Origin: Aestuariirhabdus haliotis
GTDB lineage: Bacteria > Pseudomonadota > Gammaproteobacteria > Pseudomonadales > Aestuariirhabdaceae
Length of the DNA: 64,000 bases
Assembly: GCF_023509475.1 (NCBI RefSeq)
Contig: NZ_JAKSDZ010000004.1
Location: 186,001 to 250,000 of the forward strand
Direction: 5' to 3'
Numbering within the stretch: the stretch's first letter is position 1; the number at the start of each line of letters is the position of its first letter. Below the pieces are notes generated by a model that was not told the origin of the DNA, did no database searches, and was given only the letters and a program-made list of their open reading frames with translations. Shown here piece after piece: positions 27,606 through 36,234 of this stretch. Both the position numbers and the translations under genes were made by a program.

Positions 27606-27996
27606 AATAGGTTACTCAGTCAGCCCCCATTCACCTTCAACCGCTGGCGATTAGAAAACGGGGCACTCCATTGACACGAAAGCCGTAACTTAAGCCTAAT
27701 TGCGCACCATATAGCAGCTGATCTCGAGTATCAGCGACAAGTGTCGCAAAATTAGCTAAACGTCTTATACAGTAACAATATGAAAACTGTCTATATATTG
27801 AGCAAAATTAATTCGCAACCGACAAAAAAAGCAGGTCACCTGGCTGCGAATCAGACACGCTGAGTACCCTTAAAAGAGCTACATCGACCGTACTACGGGC
27901 AATACAGACAAGGGGACGGCGCAAAAATTTACAATATTTGAAACGGATCTCTGACACCTACGCCGAGCAACAGAACGGGACGTTTCCAACGGCTGC
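27606..27996. other. Intergenic region upstream of the aldehyde dehydrogenase
   Basis: 391 bp without a gene. It contains the 14 bp perfect palindrome GCGACA-AG-TGTCGC at 27734-27747, about 130 bp before the aldehyde dehydrogenase start, which is a plausible operator. The flanking sequence is AT-rich and promoter-like. Confidence 0.45.
27734..27747. promoter_or_regulatory. Perfect 14 bp palindrome, possible operator
   Basis: GCGACAAGTGTCGC is fully self-complementary and lies in the promoter region of the aldehyde dehydrogenase gene. It differs from the CTTGT-N3-ACAAG sites at 30248 and 30422. The binding protein is unknown. Confidence 0.35.
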
Positions 27997-28311
27997 TCAG
28001 TCCATAAACGGCGCATTATTCATCAATCGATTTTCCTGGTGCAGGTAATAACCCGCATCGGCCGTGATTTTTAAATAGTGTTGCCATTCCGGATCGGCTT
28101 TCATCGCCGCGCGCCGGTGCTCTCGATCACCGGCATCCTGATAACACCAAATATGAGTAAAGCTATTGATATTGCCAGTTTCCGGCACCAGGAAAGCAAA
28201 GGGTTTACCCAGATGCCTTGTCTGCGCCGCAAAGCCGTAGCGCTGATAGAGGTCCAGCTGCTTCGATAAGGTTCCGGGATGCAGCGTGTAGGTCCGCACA
28301 TCAAATAACAT
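27997..28311 (-). CDS. NIPSNAP-family protein
   Basis: A 104-residue protein of the NIPSNAP family (ferredoxin-like dimeric alpha-beta fold): F-D-V-R-T-Y-T-L-H-P-G-T at the start, then W-C-Y-Q-D-A-G-D-R-E-H-R-R-A-A-M. The start is the ATG at 28311, preceded by AAGGAG at 6 bp; a TTG 18 bp upstream would bury that site. Such small proteins occur often beside sugar-acid catabolic genes, with no fixed function. It is the last gene of the leftward group with the DapA-like and uronate dehydrogenase genes, 113 bp after the latter. Confidence 0.8.
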   Translation of the reverse strand: MLFDVRTYTLHPGTLSKQLDLYQRYGFAAQTRHLGKPFAFLVPETGNINSFTHIWCYQDAGDREHRRAAMKADPEWQHYLKITADAGYYLHQENRLMNNAPFMD

Positions 28312-28424
28312 TTCCAACTCCTTTTTCAATCAAGACGCTGAGGCCATGAGTGGCGAATCGATGATGCCAATTACCAGCTCACGCCTCAAGCCAGGGCCAG
28401 CAGATGCTACATTTTTCTGGCACC

Positions 28425-29228
28425 TTACTGCGGATCTTCAAAGTGGCCACTCGCGGCAAAGGTCCCTCCCTGAAATTCGATCGCGGGATCAAAGGGGTCG
28501 ACCACTTCATTCACCAGGGCTTCATCGCTGCGAAAAATTTCTGAACTATCCTCAGGTTCCCAGCCAATGTAGGCACTCAGGTGATTGTCCCACCAACACT
28601 CTTTATTCGCAGACACTCCGTAGACGATAGCAAACCCAAGCCGATCGACTTCGAGCACACGCTTCATGAGCGCAGTAAGATCGTCATAACTTAACCAGGT
28701 AGCCAGCATGCGTCGATTGCGCGGCTTGGGGAAGCTGGATCCAATACGGATACAGGCCGACTCGATCTTGAATTTGTCAAAATAGTAACGAGCCAATAAT
28801 TCGCCATAGCCTTTTGATACACCATAGAGACTGTCAGGACGCATGGGGGAGCTGGCATCGAGCTGGGTTTCCCGGGTATGAAAGCCGATCACATGATTGG
28901 AACTCGCAAACACTATTCTAGATACACCTTTCTGGCGCGCCGCCTCATACAGATTGTAAACACCCCGCAGATTCGCATTCAGAATATTGTCAAAGGTATC
29001 TTCCACCGACACCCCGCCCAGATGAATAATCTGGTCAACGCCATCGACCAGTGTCAGCATGGCGCCAAGGTCGGCAAGATCGCACTGCACCACCTCTTCA
29101 CCCTCTTCTGCCGCGCCCAAATCCGCGATATCAGAGACACGCAGTTTGACCCCGGGCCAGTTACGCAATCGTTTGCGCAGAACCTGACCCAATCCACCGG
29201 CGGCGCCAGTCAATAAAATTCGAGACAT
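28425..29228 (-). CDS. udh: Uronate dehydrogenase
   Basis: A 267-residue short-chain/epimerase-type dehydrogenase with the NAD-binding motif T-G-A-A-G-G-L-G (7-14) and the catalytic pair Tyr135/Lys139 (Y-G-V-S-K). Length and blocks such as A-S-S-N-H-V-I-G-F and R-I-G-S-S-F-P-K-P match bacterial uronate dehydrogenase (EC 1.1.1.203), which oxidises D-galacturonate or D-glucuronate to the aldaro-lactone with NAD. AGGAG lies just upstream of the ATG. It follows the DapA-like gene by 21 bp. The rest of the oxidative pathway is encoded on the opposite arm (36235-40777), which supports the assignment strongly. Confidence 0.9.
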   Translation of the reverse strand: MSRILLTGAAGGLGQVLRKRLRNWPGVKLRVSDIADLGAAEEGEEVVQCDLADLGAMLTLVDGVDQIIHLGGVSVEDTFDNILNANLRGVYNLYEAARQKGVSRIVFASSNHVIGFHTRETQLDASSPMRPDSLYGVSKGYGELLARYYFDKFKIESACIRIGSSFPKPRNRRMLATWLSYDDLTALMKRVLEVDRLGFAIVYGVSANKECWWDNHLSAYIGWEPEDSSEIFRSDEALVNEVVDPFDPAIEFQGGTFAASGHFEDPQ

Positions 29229-29249
29229 AGGAATCTCCTGTACAACCCG

Positions 29250-30194
29250 TTAAGCAACGCTGGACAGCTCGCTATCCAATTTGTAGAGCGCTTTGGCAAC
29301 TTGCTCCAGACGGTTTTTGGATTCACCTTCAACCACTTCCGATAGCAAAGGCGTCAAAACACCTGTGTCGGCAATATTGGCAAGTTCGACCGCACGATGC
29401 AAAACACACAGAGGGCTGTACTGATCGCGCATATCCTCAAGCGGGATAAACAGTTTGCGCAGCTCACGCGCCTTATCGAGATCACCGGCCTGAAGAGCCT
29501 TGAGCAATTCGGCTGAAGCGTGGGGAGCGACGCATACCGAACCCGAGGTAAAAGCCCGCAAACCAAAATCGTTCCAATGGGTAATTACCGGGCGCTCTCC
29601 GATACCACTGATAATGAGGTCGCTATCAATCAGCTTGCACAGCTCGGTCAGGTAAGGATCATCGACCGGGTGATCCGGATCATCCAGTACTCGTGCGTAT
29701 TTAATCGCGCAAACTACCTTGTCATCGACCAGACGAGCAACCTGGTCGGGCTCCAGATAACCATCGATTTTGATATAGGCAATCGCCGGCTTACCCATGG
29801 CATCGACAAAGCGTCGAATCCCCTCCTCCACGCCTCTGGGTGATTTTGGAAACACCTGGGGTAGCACCATCGCGGTCGGAAAGTCACGCTGGGCAAGCAC
29901 CTTGGCCTGATCCATCAACTTGCCATAATCGGGCCCGACGGCGGGTATAACCCAGGAATCTTTGGACACCGCGCTGGACAGAAAGTCCAGAATGTAAGGA
30001 TACTCCCCCATGCTGACATGATAAAAGTTCGCATTGCCACCATACATAAAGGTAGAGACACCCGCTTCCTCAAGATGCCGTATTAACACCTTATTGGCAT
30101 CCCTGTTAATCGTCAGATCCTCATTGCGACACAGGGGAGGAACAGATAAAACAGACCGCTGAAGATCATCGGTTGTCACGGGTGAGGTTTTCAT
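29250..30194 (-). CDS. Atypical DapA/N-acetylneuraminate-lyase-family protein
   Basis: A 314-residue (beta/alpha)8-barrel protein of the dihydrodipicolinate synthase family. The usual G-G-T-G-E loop is replaced by Y-G-G-N-A-N-F-Y-H, and the Schiff-base lysine is probably the one in C-A-I-K-Y-A-R-V. These changes mean it is unlikely to make dihydrodipicolinate; an aldolase or dehydratase acting on a sugar acid is the natural inference next to uronate dehydrogenase. The start has AGGAG 7 bp ahead. It is the first gene of the leftward operon, with a promoter and operator at 30232-30262. Confidence 0.75.
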   Translation of the reverse strand: MKTSPVTTDDLQRSVLSVPPLCRNEDLTINRDANKVLIRHLEEAGVSTFMYGGNANFYHVSMGEYPYILDFLSSAVSKDSWVIPAVGPDYGKLMDQAKVLAQRDFPTAMVLPQVFPKSPRGVEEGIRRFVDAMGKPAIAYIKIDGYLEPDQVARLVDDKVVCAIKYARVLDDPDHPVDDPYLTELCKLIDSDLIISGIGERPVITHWNDFGLRAFTSGSVCVAPHASAELLKALQAGDLDKARELRKLFIPLEDMRDQYSPLCVLHRAVELANIADTGVLTPLLSEVVEGESKNRLEQVAKALYKLDSELSSVA

Positions 30195-30231
30195 TTGCCA
30201 GGCTCCTAAATTGAATATTTATTGTTCGACC

Positions 30232-30259
30232 AGTATAAGAAAGACAACTTGTATTACAA
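30232..30259 (-). promoter_or_regulatory. Sigma-70-type promoter of the leftward uronate operon
   Basis: Read on the minus strand, TTGTAA (complement of 30254-30259) and TATACT (complement of 30232-30237) are separated by 16 bp. The start codon of the DapA-like gene is about 38 bp downstream. The -35 element overlaps the palindrome at 30246-30262. Confidence 0.55.
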
Positions 30260-30262
30260 GTT
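30246..30262. promoter_or_regulatory. Probable GntR/FadR-type operator 1
   Basis: AACTTGTATTACAAGTT is a perfect palindrome with core CTTGT-ATT-ACAAG. FadR-subfamily regulators often bind T-x-GT-N3-AC-x-A sites, and such a regulator is encoded in this island (33481-34197). It overlaps the -35 of the leftward promoter, consistent with repression. Confidence 0.6.
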
Positions 30263-30395
30263 AAACTTTAACCATTACCGCTTCAAGGCCAGCACAAAAA
30301 GCCACAACCAACTGATATATAACAATTTTATTAACATACAAAGAATTAACGCCCCGGTTAGAACGCTATTTCAAAAGAATAAAAGGTAAAAATAA

Positions 30396-30423
30396 TTGAC
30401 AAGTGCTTCGACATTGCTAATCT
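30396..30423 (+). promoter_or_regulatory. Sigma-70-type promoter of the TRAP transporter operon
   Basis: TTGACA (30396-30401) and TAATCT (30418-30423) are spaced by 16 bp, ahead of the solute-binding-protein gene at 30541. The operator at 30422-30434 begins within the -10 element. Confidence 0.65.
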
Positions 30424-30434
30424 TGTCTGACAAG
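30422..30434. promoter_or_regulatory. Probable GntR/FadR-type operator 2
   Basis: CTTGT-CTG-ACAAG has the same half-sites and spacing as the site at 30248-30260. It covers the end of the -10 element and the likely transcription start of the rightward promoter. A pair of identical operators, one on each divergent promoter, is a typical single-repressor arrangement. Confidence 0.62.
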
Positions 30435-30540
30435 TCGAGGGTGGGGTCCGCTCTACCGCGAGTATCCGACTGAAGAAAGAAAGCGCGTGAAAAAGTCAGT
30501 GCATGCCCAGCATGCTTCTAATAATAAAAAGGAGTTTCGT

Positions 30541-31527
30541 ATGTTCAGTTTAAAAAAGGTCTCTGTCTCTCTCGTACTTGCCGCTACGGCGGCAGCCTGC
30601 GCCCTACCGACGCAAGCCGCCGAATGGAAAGGCTGGAATATTCACAAGGCGGGTTATCCCAATACCGTAGCGATGGACGACTTCGCTCGCCTGTTAAACG
30701 AAAAAACCGACGGACGTATCAGCCTGAAGATGTACCATGCAGGCACCCTCGGCAGCCAACCCGATGCCATTGAGCAGGTTCGCCTGGGTGGACTGGAAGT
30801 GGGCAACTTTAGTCTCGGACCTATAGGCCCTATCGCCAAAGAAGCCAACGTCGTGTCGCTGCCATTTGTGTTTAGCAGCGTCGAGCAAGCCTTCCGCGCG
30901 ATGGATGGTGAAGTTGGTAAAATGATCAGTGACGGCCTGGAAAAGAAAGGCATTGTTGCCCTGGCTTATCATGACGCCGGCGCTCGTTCTTTCTACAACA
31001 CTCAAAAGCCCATCACCCAGCCTTCTGATGTCAAAGGCATGAAAATCCGGGTGATGAACAACGATCTCTATTCAGGAATGATTTCTGCCCTGGGTGGCAA
31101 CCCTTCCCCCATGGCGTTTTCCGAGGTTTACCAGGCCCTGAAAACCAATGTGGTCGATGGCGCCGAAAACAACTACCCCTCCTATGAGTCAACCGGTCAC
31201 TACGAGGTAGCCGGCTATTACTCTGTTTCCCAGCACCTGATTATTCCCGAATGTGTGTGCATGAATGCGAAAGTATTCAACTCACTTTCCGAAGCAGACC
31301 AGAAAGCCGTGCGTGAAGCGGCGGTTGAGTCGGCCATGCTGCAACGCAAGTTGTGGGCCGAGCGCAAGGAAGCCAGCCGCGCTAAAGCCGTCGCGGCCGG
31401 TGTAAAGATCAATGAGATCTCTGACAAAGGCGCCTTCCAGTCAGCCATGCAGTCTGTTCATGAAAAGTATCTGGGTGACAATCCTGACTTGAAGCCTCTG
31501 GTCCAAATGATCAAAGACACCAAGTAA
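30541..31527 (+). CDS. TRAP transporter solute-binding protein (DctP family)
   Basis: A 328-residue periplasmic protein with a signal peptide (about 1-26, ending T-Q-A-A). The substrate carboxylate-binding Arg is in V-K-G-M-K-I-R-V-M; other family blocks are F-S-E-V-Y-Q-A-L and V-D-G-A-E-N-N-Y-P-S-Y. The ATG at 30541 has AAGGAG 7 bp upstream; the frame is open back to 30487, but that part is not signal-peptide-like. It leads the order DctP-DctQ-DctM. With uronate genes on both sides, glucuronate or galacturonate is the likely ligand. Confidence 0.9.
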   Translation: MFSLKKVSVSLVLAATAAACALPTQAAEWKGWNIHKAGYPNTVAMDDFARLLNEKTDGRISLKMYHAGTLGSQPDAIEQVRLGGLEVGNFSLGPIGPIAKEANVVSLPFVFSSVEQAFRAMDGEVGKMISDGLEKKGIVALAYHDAGARSFYNTQKPITQPSDVKGMKIRVMNNDLYSGMISALGGNPSPMAFSEVYQALKTNVVDGAENNYPSYESTGHYEVAGYYSVSQHLIIPECVCMNAKVFNSLSEADQKAVREAAVESAMLQRKLWAERKEASRAKAVAAGVKINEISDKGAFQSAMQSVHEKYLGDNPDLKPLVQMIKDTK

Positions 31528-31607
31528 ACAACGCACCATTGTGTAGATAGCCATCAACATTGATGTTTGGTGGCTATCCTGTTTTCACTGCTTTAATGGC
31601 GTTGATT

Positions 31608-32132
31608 ATGTCACTCGAAAACAATACTTGTAAAAAACAACTCTGGGAACGCCTGCTCGATCGCCTCTGTGATCTTTGCATTGTGATCAGTGGTGTCTCT
31701 CTGGTGATCCTGACCATTATCTTTGGTTGGTTGGTGTATGGACGATATGTACTCAATGCAACGCCTACCTGGGTCGAACAGGTTTCGCTATTACTGATCA
31801 TGTTTATCGCTTTCCTGGGCGCATCAGTAGGGATCCATAAAAACACCCACCTGGGAGTCTCCCTGTTTCGCGAAATCAGCCCTCGACCTGTGCGTAAAAC
31901 GTTTGAGCTGATTTCCTACCTGACCCTGGCAGGCTTTGGTCTGGTGATGATGGTAAACAGCTACGATCTGGTGATGTTCAAATGGGGCAACGATATTCCG
32001 TTGTTGAATATCCCCGAAGGAATTCGCGCGATCCCAATCATGCTCTGTGGTGCATTCACGTTCCTTTTTTCGCTCGGTCATCTCGTACATTTTTTCAAAG
32101 GCGTTGATGAAACATCGAGCCTTGTCGAATAG
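31608..32132 (+). CDS. TRAP transporter small permease (DctQ family)
   Basis: About 174 residues and four membrane helices, with the family motif W-V-E-Q-V-S-L-L-L-I-M-F-I-A-F-L-G-A and G-I-H-K-N-T-H-L-G-V. I prefer the ATG at 31608 (MSLENN) to one at 31560, as it places the first helix at the usual distance. It forms the membrane complex with the large permease encoded 58 bp downstream. Confidence 0.88.
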   Translation: MSLENNTCKKQLWERLLDRLCDLCIVISGVSLVILTIIFGWLVYGRYVLNATPTWVEQVSLLLIMFIAFLGASVGIHKNTHLGVSLFREISPRPVRKTFELISYLTLAGFGLVMMVNSYDLVMFKWGNDIPLLNIPEGIRAIPIMLCGAFTFLFSLGHLVHFFKGVDETSSLVE

Positions 32133-32190
32133 GGCCATCGATTCGAACAATCGATTCAGACAACTGATTCACTTATAAGGTAATTGCTAA

Positions 32191-33474
32191 ATGGGTTTGT
32201 TCATACTTTTAGCCATATTTTTTGTTTGCGTTGTTATCGGTCTCCCGGTGGCCTTTGCCCTGGGCATCGCAGCGGTTGGCACCTTTTTTTATGAAGGCTT
32301 ACCCTTGTTGATCGCTTTTCAGCGCATTGTTTCCGGTATCAATATTTTTTCTCTGATGGCAATTCCATTCTTTATTTTTGCCGGAGAACTAATGTTTCAC
32401 GGCGGAATTGCAGCCAGACTGGTGAGATTTGCTTCCGCCGCAGTAGGGGCAGTTCGAGGCGGACTGGGCATCGTCAATGTCTTCTCTTCCATGCTGTTTG
32501 GCGGCATATCCGGCTCGGCAATTGCGGACATTTCAGCCCTGGGTTCCATATTGATCCCCGTCATGAAGGAGAAAGGGTACGACGACGATTACGCCGTCAA
32601 CGTCACGGTCACCTCCTCCGTAGCCGGTATCCTGATTCCTCCCAGCCACAACGTGATTCTGTTTGCTGTGGCTACAGGCGGCGGGGTCTCGATCTCGCAA
32701 CTGTTCCTGGCGGGCGTAGTACCCGGCATCCTGATGTGTGTTTGCCTGGCCGTAGCCGCTTATGTGATTGCCGTTCGCAGAGGGTATCGCGCCGAAGTAT
32801 TCCCCGGTTTCTATGCCCTGTTCCTGAGTTTCGTGGGAGCGATTCCGGGCCTGATGACCGCGGTAATTATTGTCGGCGGTGTCTTGAGCGGCATCTTTAC
32901 GGTAACCGAGTCTGGCGCCTTTGGGGTTATTTATGCCTTCCTGGTGACCGTGATCGTCTATCGCTCATTAAACTGGGAGAACTTCAAGACAGCGGTGGTT
33001 AACTCGGTCAGAACAACCTCCATGGTGATGATCCTTATCGCTTGCGCCGCCGCGTTCGCTTATATGCTGACATTCTTCCAGGTACCCACCCGGATGATCG
33101 ATTTCATGTACGGGATTTCTGACAACCCCATCGTTATTATTCTCCTGATCAACCTGATGTTACTGGTGCTGGGCATGGTGATGGATATGGCCGCATTGAT
33201 CCTGATCTGCACTCCTATCTTTCTTCCGGTAGCGATAGCAATTGGCATGGATCCCATCCAGTTCGCTATGGTTATGATGATGAACCTTGGCTTGGGACTC
33301 TGTACACCGCCCGTAGGCTCCTGCTTATTTGTTGGCTGTGTCGTGGGCGAGGTTCCGATGGAGCGAGCAGTGAAAAGTATTTGGCCGTTCTATTTGGCCA
33401 TCCTTTCTGCATTGATGCTTACCACCTTTATTCCAGCAATTTCGCTGACATTACCAAACTGGCTTGTAGGGTAA
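32191..33474 (+). CDS. TRAP transporter large permease (DctM family)
   Basis: A 427-residue, about 12-helix protein with the DctM signatures S-L-M-A-I-P-F-F-I-F-A-G-E-L-M, F-G-G-I-S-G-S-A-I-A-D and L-G-L-C-T-P-P-V-G. It is the sodium-driven transport subunit of the TRAP system. The GntR-family regulator gene begins 6 bp after its stop codon, so the two share a transcript. Confidence 0.93.
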   Translation: MGLFILLAIFFVCVVIGLPVAFALGIAAVGTFFYEGLPLLIAFQRIVSGINIFSLMAIPFFIFAGELMFHGGIAARLVRFASAAVGAVRGGLGIVNVFSSMLFGGISGSAIADISALGSILIPVMKEKGYDDDYAVNVTVTSSVAGILIPPSHNVILFAVATGGGVSISQLFLAGVVPGILMCVCLAVAAYVIAVRRGYRAEVFPGFYALFLSFVGAIPGLMTAVIIVGGVLSGIFTVTESGAFGVIYAFLVTVIVYRSLNWENFKTAVVNSVRTTSMVMILIACAAAFAYMLTFFQVPTRMIDFMYGISDNPIVIILLINLMLLVLGMVMDMAALILICTPIFLPVAIAIGMDPIQFAMVMMMNLGLGLCTPPVGSCLFVGCVVGEVPMERAVKSIWPFYLAILSALMLTTFIPAISLTLPNWLVG

Positions 33475-33480
33475 AAAAAC

Positions 33481-34197
33481 ATGGTAGAACTGAATCTCAA
33501 TATTCGAAAAGGCGAGAAGCTGGCGGATCAACTGTACGGACAGATTCTGCAAAAGCTCGTGTCGGGAGAACTCAAGGAAGGCGACAAGCTGCCATCGGAA
33601 AACGAAATATCAAGATTATTCAGTGTTTCCCGTCCCGTAATTCGAGAAGCACTCACTCGCTTACAAGCGGATGGTCTGGTGTACTCTCGCCAAGGTGCAG
33701 GAACCTTCGTCAAGGCTCGCCCTCCGGAAGGTTTAACCAGGTTTGCAGAAGCCTCCGATGTAGCCGGACTGCTGCGCTGCTTCGAAGCCCGTATGCCGTT
33801 TGAAGGCGCCGCCGCCAGCCTTGCGGCCCAACGGGCAACACCGGAAGATATTGAAATAATCGGCGAGGCCCTGCGCGTTTTCGAGGATGGACTTAACGGC
33901 GAAGGTATTCCCGATAACGCTGATTACAATTTTCATATGGCCATTGCCAAGGCAACCGGGAATGAGTTTTACGTCAACATCCTTTCCCTGCTGCATACCT
34001 CGATGGTATCCGGCATTCGCGTGGCGCTAAAGATCACCAAAGGCGGTACGCAAAAACGTATGGAACAGGTTTGCCGCGAACATCGCGCGATTTTTGATGC
34101 GATTGCCACTGGCGATGCCGAGGCTGCGGACCTGGCCATGCGATATCACATTCACAGTGCTCGTACTCGCGTTACCAACCACCTTCGTGATCAGTAA
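33481..34197 (+). CDS. GntR-family (FadR subfamily) regulator of uronate genes
   Basis: A 238-residue repressor-like protein: winged helix about 8-75 (L-A-D-Q-L-Y-G-Q-I-L, then L-P-S-E-N-E-I-S-R-L-F-S-V-S-R-P-V-I-R-E-A-L), and an all-helical FCD effector domain about 95-230 with the metal/ligand pattern D-x3-H (D-Y-N-F-H) and later His residues. It is similar in plan to UxuR/ExuR/KdgR-type uronate regulators. It is co-transcribed with the TRAP genes and probably represses both divergent promoters through the two CTTGT-N3-ACAAG sites; effector unknown, a uronate or pathway lactone is likely. Confidence 0.88.
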   Translation: MVELNLNIRKGEKLADQLYGQILQKLVSGELKEGDKLPSENEISRLFSVSRPVIREALTRLQADGLVYSRQGAGTFVKARPPEGLTRFAEASDVAGLLRCFEARMPFEGAAASLAAQRATPEDIEIIGEALRVFEDGLNGEGIPDNADYNFHMAIAKATGNEFYVNILSLLHTSMVSGIRVALKITKGGTQKRMEQVCREHRAIFDAIATGDAEAADLAMRYHIHSARTRVTNHLRDQ

Positions 34198-34266
34198 TAA
34201 ACTGAAGTAACAGGGTTTGAGTCAATCTTTCTCAACAGGAACATAACGAATTATGGAGACCGAACA

Positions 34267-35028
34267 ATGATGAATGATTACAAAGATAAAGTGGTTCTGG
34301 TTACCGGCGCCAGCACCGGTATTGGCGCCGCCGTCGCCACAGGTTTTGCAAATTGTGGCGCAAAGGTTGCCATCCACTATGGTAACAGTGAAGAGCAGGC
34401 TCAGGCCGTACAGGATGAGATTACCAAAGCTGGCGGTACGGCTAAAATTTTTCAGGCTGATGTACGCTCCTCCGAAGCCAACCGTAAACTGATCAGCGAT
34501 GTGGTGGCCGAGTATGGTCGTCTGGATGTCGTCGTCTCCAACGCTGGAGGTTTAGTCAAACGGGCTGGCTTGCAAGAGATCACCAACGATCTTTACGACG
34601 AAGTAATGAACCTCAATGTCCGGTCGGTGATGGAGCTGTGCTCGGCGGCCATCCCTCACCTGATTGAAACCCAGGGCAATGTGATTATTACCGGCTCCCT
34701 GGCGGCGCACGTCGGCGGTGGTGCTGGAGCCAGCATTTATGCCGCGGCCAAGGCGGCCGTCCATAATATGGTACGCGCTTATGCGAAAGAATTTGCCGAA
34801 CAGGGGGTGCGCTTTAACGCCGTGTCGCCCGGCACTATCTACACCCTGTTCCATCAAGTCCACACCCCGGAGAATGTTTTGGAAGGTATCAAGCAATCGA
34901 TTCCCCTGAAACGTCTCGGTACGCCTGACGATTGTGTTGGCACCTATCTTTACTTGGGATCGAATGCCCTATCGGGCTATGTAACCGGCCAGGCTATAGA
35001 GGTGAACGGGGGACAGTTGATGCCTTAA
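34267..35028 (+). CDS. SDR-family oxidoreductase (possible 4-deoxy-uronate reductase)
   Basis: A 253-residue classical short-chain dehydrogenase: cofactor motif T-G-A-S-T-G-I-G (about 14-21), N-A-G-G, catalytic Ser in I-T-G-S-L-A, and Tyr/Lys in Y-A-A-A-K-A. The position between the uronate regulator and KDG kinase suggests reduction of 4-deoxy-L-erythro-5-hexoseulose uronate to 2-keto-3-deoxygluconate (the step after alginate lyases) or a KduD-like oxidation. This substrate is inferred from context only. It ends the first transcription unit, before the terminator at 35112. Confidence 0.72.
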   Translation: MMNDYKDKVVLVTGASTGIGAAVATGFANCGAKVAIHYGNSEEQAQAVQDEITKAGGTAKIFQADVRSSEANRKLISDVVAEYGRLDVVVSNAGGLVKRAGLQEITNDLYDEVMNLNVRSVMELCSAAIPHLIETQGNVIITGSLAAHVGGGAGASIYAAAKAAVHNMVRAYAKEFAEQGVRFNAVSPGTIYTLFHQVHTPENVLEGIKQSIPLKRLGTPDDCVGTYLYLGSNALSGYVTGQAIEVNGGQLMP

Positions 35029-35111
35029 GGCATCAATCACTCACCTCTATTTTCTTGGGAATGAAGAGGCGCAGACATTCATCACTCCCTAACCGCTGCA
35101 CCTCTTCTTTT

Positions 35112-35154
35112 GCTCCCGGGGTCTAACGATCCTATCCCCCGGGGGCGTTTTTTT
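35112..35154 (+). terminator. Rho-independent terminator after the SDR gene
   Basis: GCTCCCGGGG and CCCCGGGGGC pair in a 10 bp stem with one wobble, followed by seven T residues. It separates the TRAP-GntR-SDR unit from the kinase and catabolic genes. Confidence 0.85.
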
Positions 35155-35200
35155 ATCAAGTCTGACACACTTTTTTCGATCAATGGATGGGTTTTAATCA

Positions 35201-36163
35201 GTGAGTAAGCATGCAAAAAAAATCGCCTGCATTGGCGAATGTATGATCGAGATGTCACCCGCCGGACCTGGATTATTCAAACAGGGATTTGCAGGAGACA
35301 CGTTCAATACGGCAGTCTATTTCAAACGCCAATTTGGTGCGGCGTTTGATGTGGAATATGTTACAGCCCTGGGAGACGACCCGCTCAGCCAAGCCATGAT
35401 CGATCAGTTTGACAGGGAACAGATCTCCACCGATCTGGTTCGCATCATACCCGACAAACAGCCGGGTCTTTATGTTATTGAGAACGACGCACAAGGTGAG
35501 CGTTTTTTTCATTACTGGCGTAAACAATCTGCAGCCTGTTCAACGTTCAAAGGTTTAACCGCCTACAACATCTATAAATTATTCGAACCCTTTGACCTGA
35601 TTTACCTGTCCGGTATTTCGTTGGCCATACTGGATAACCAACAACGCACCAACCTGCTGGCCGCGCTTCACCGCTTGAAGAAAACCACGACCATCGCTTT
35701 TGATCCCAACTATCGGCCTGCCCTGTGGCCAAGTAAAGAAGTATGCGCCATCACGTTTCAAGCGATGGCCGAAAACTGCAGCATTGTTTTATCCACCTTT
35801 GAGGACGACCAGGCCATCTGGAATGATCCTGAACCAGTTCACGCCATTAACCGCTGGCGCGATTGGGGCGCAGAAGAGGTGGTCATTAAAAATGGCGCCC
35901 AGGGCTGCACCCTGTTGGCAAACGATATCCTGGCCGAGGCCCCCGTACCTCGTGCTATTGCTCCTGTTGATACAACCGGCGCCGGAGATTCTTTTTGCGC
36001 TGGCTACTGCGGTGCCCGCCTGCTCGGTAACGACTACGTACAGGCGGCCGAATTGGGCCATAACATTGCGGCGCAAGTAATCCAGCATCCCGGTGGTGTA
36101 ATCCATTCCGATCGTTGGACAGCAGTGAGCGAACCCTATGGACAGGTCTCCAATGGAGCCTGA
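35201..36163 (+). CDS. kdgK: 2-dehydro-3-deoxygluconokinase (KDG kinase, PfkB family)
   Basis: A 320-residue ribokinase-family enzyme that phosphorylates 2-keto-3-deoxygluconate to KDPG. The N-terminal I-G-E-C-M-I-E-M, the G-D-D lid residues and the C-terminal D-T-T-G-A-G-D-S-F (257-265, catalytic Asp263) are all present. The start codon is GTG at 35201. The oxidative uronate route encoded around it does not need KDG kinase, so it implies a second input of KDG, for example from alginate or pectin 4-deoxy uronates via the SDR. I see no KDPG aldolase in the window. Confidence 0.88.
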   Translation: MSKHAKKIACIGECMIEMSPAGPGLFKQGFAGDTFNTAVYFKRQFGAAFDVEYVTALGDDPLSQAMIDQFDREQISTDLVRIIPDKQPGLYVIENDAQGERFFHYWRKQSAACSTFKGLTAYNIYKLFEPFDLIYLSGISLAILDNQQRTNLLAALHRLKKTTTIAFDPNYRPALWPSKEVCAITFQAMAENCSIVLSTFEDDQAIWNDPEPVHAINRWRDWGAEEVVIKNGAQGCTLLANDILAEAPVPRAIAPVDTTGAGDSFCAGYCGARLLGNDYVQAAELGHNIAAQVIQHPGGVIHSDRWTAVSEPYGQVSNGA

Positions 36164-36234
36164 ATACAGCGGGACAAACGATGACGCTCAAGGCGCTGTC
36201 CCGAATTGCCCCAACTTCTACAAGGCGGCTAAAC

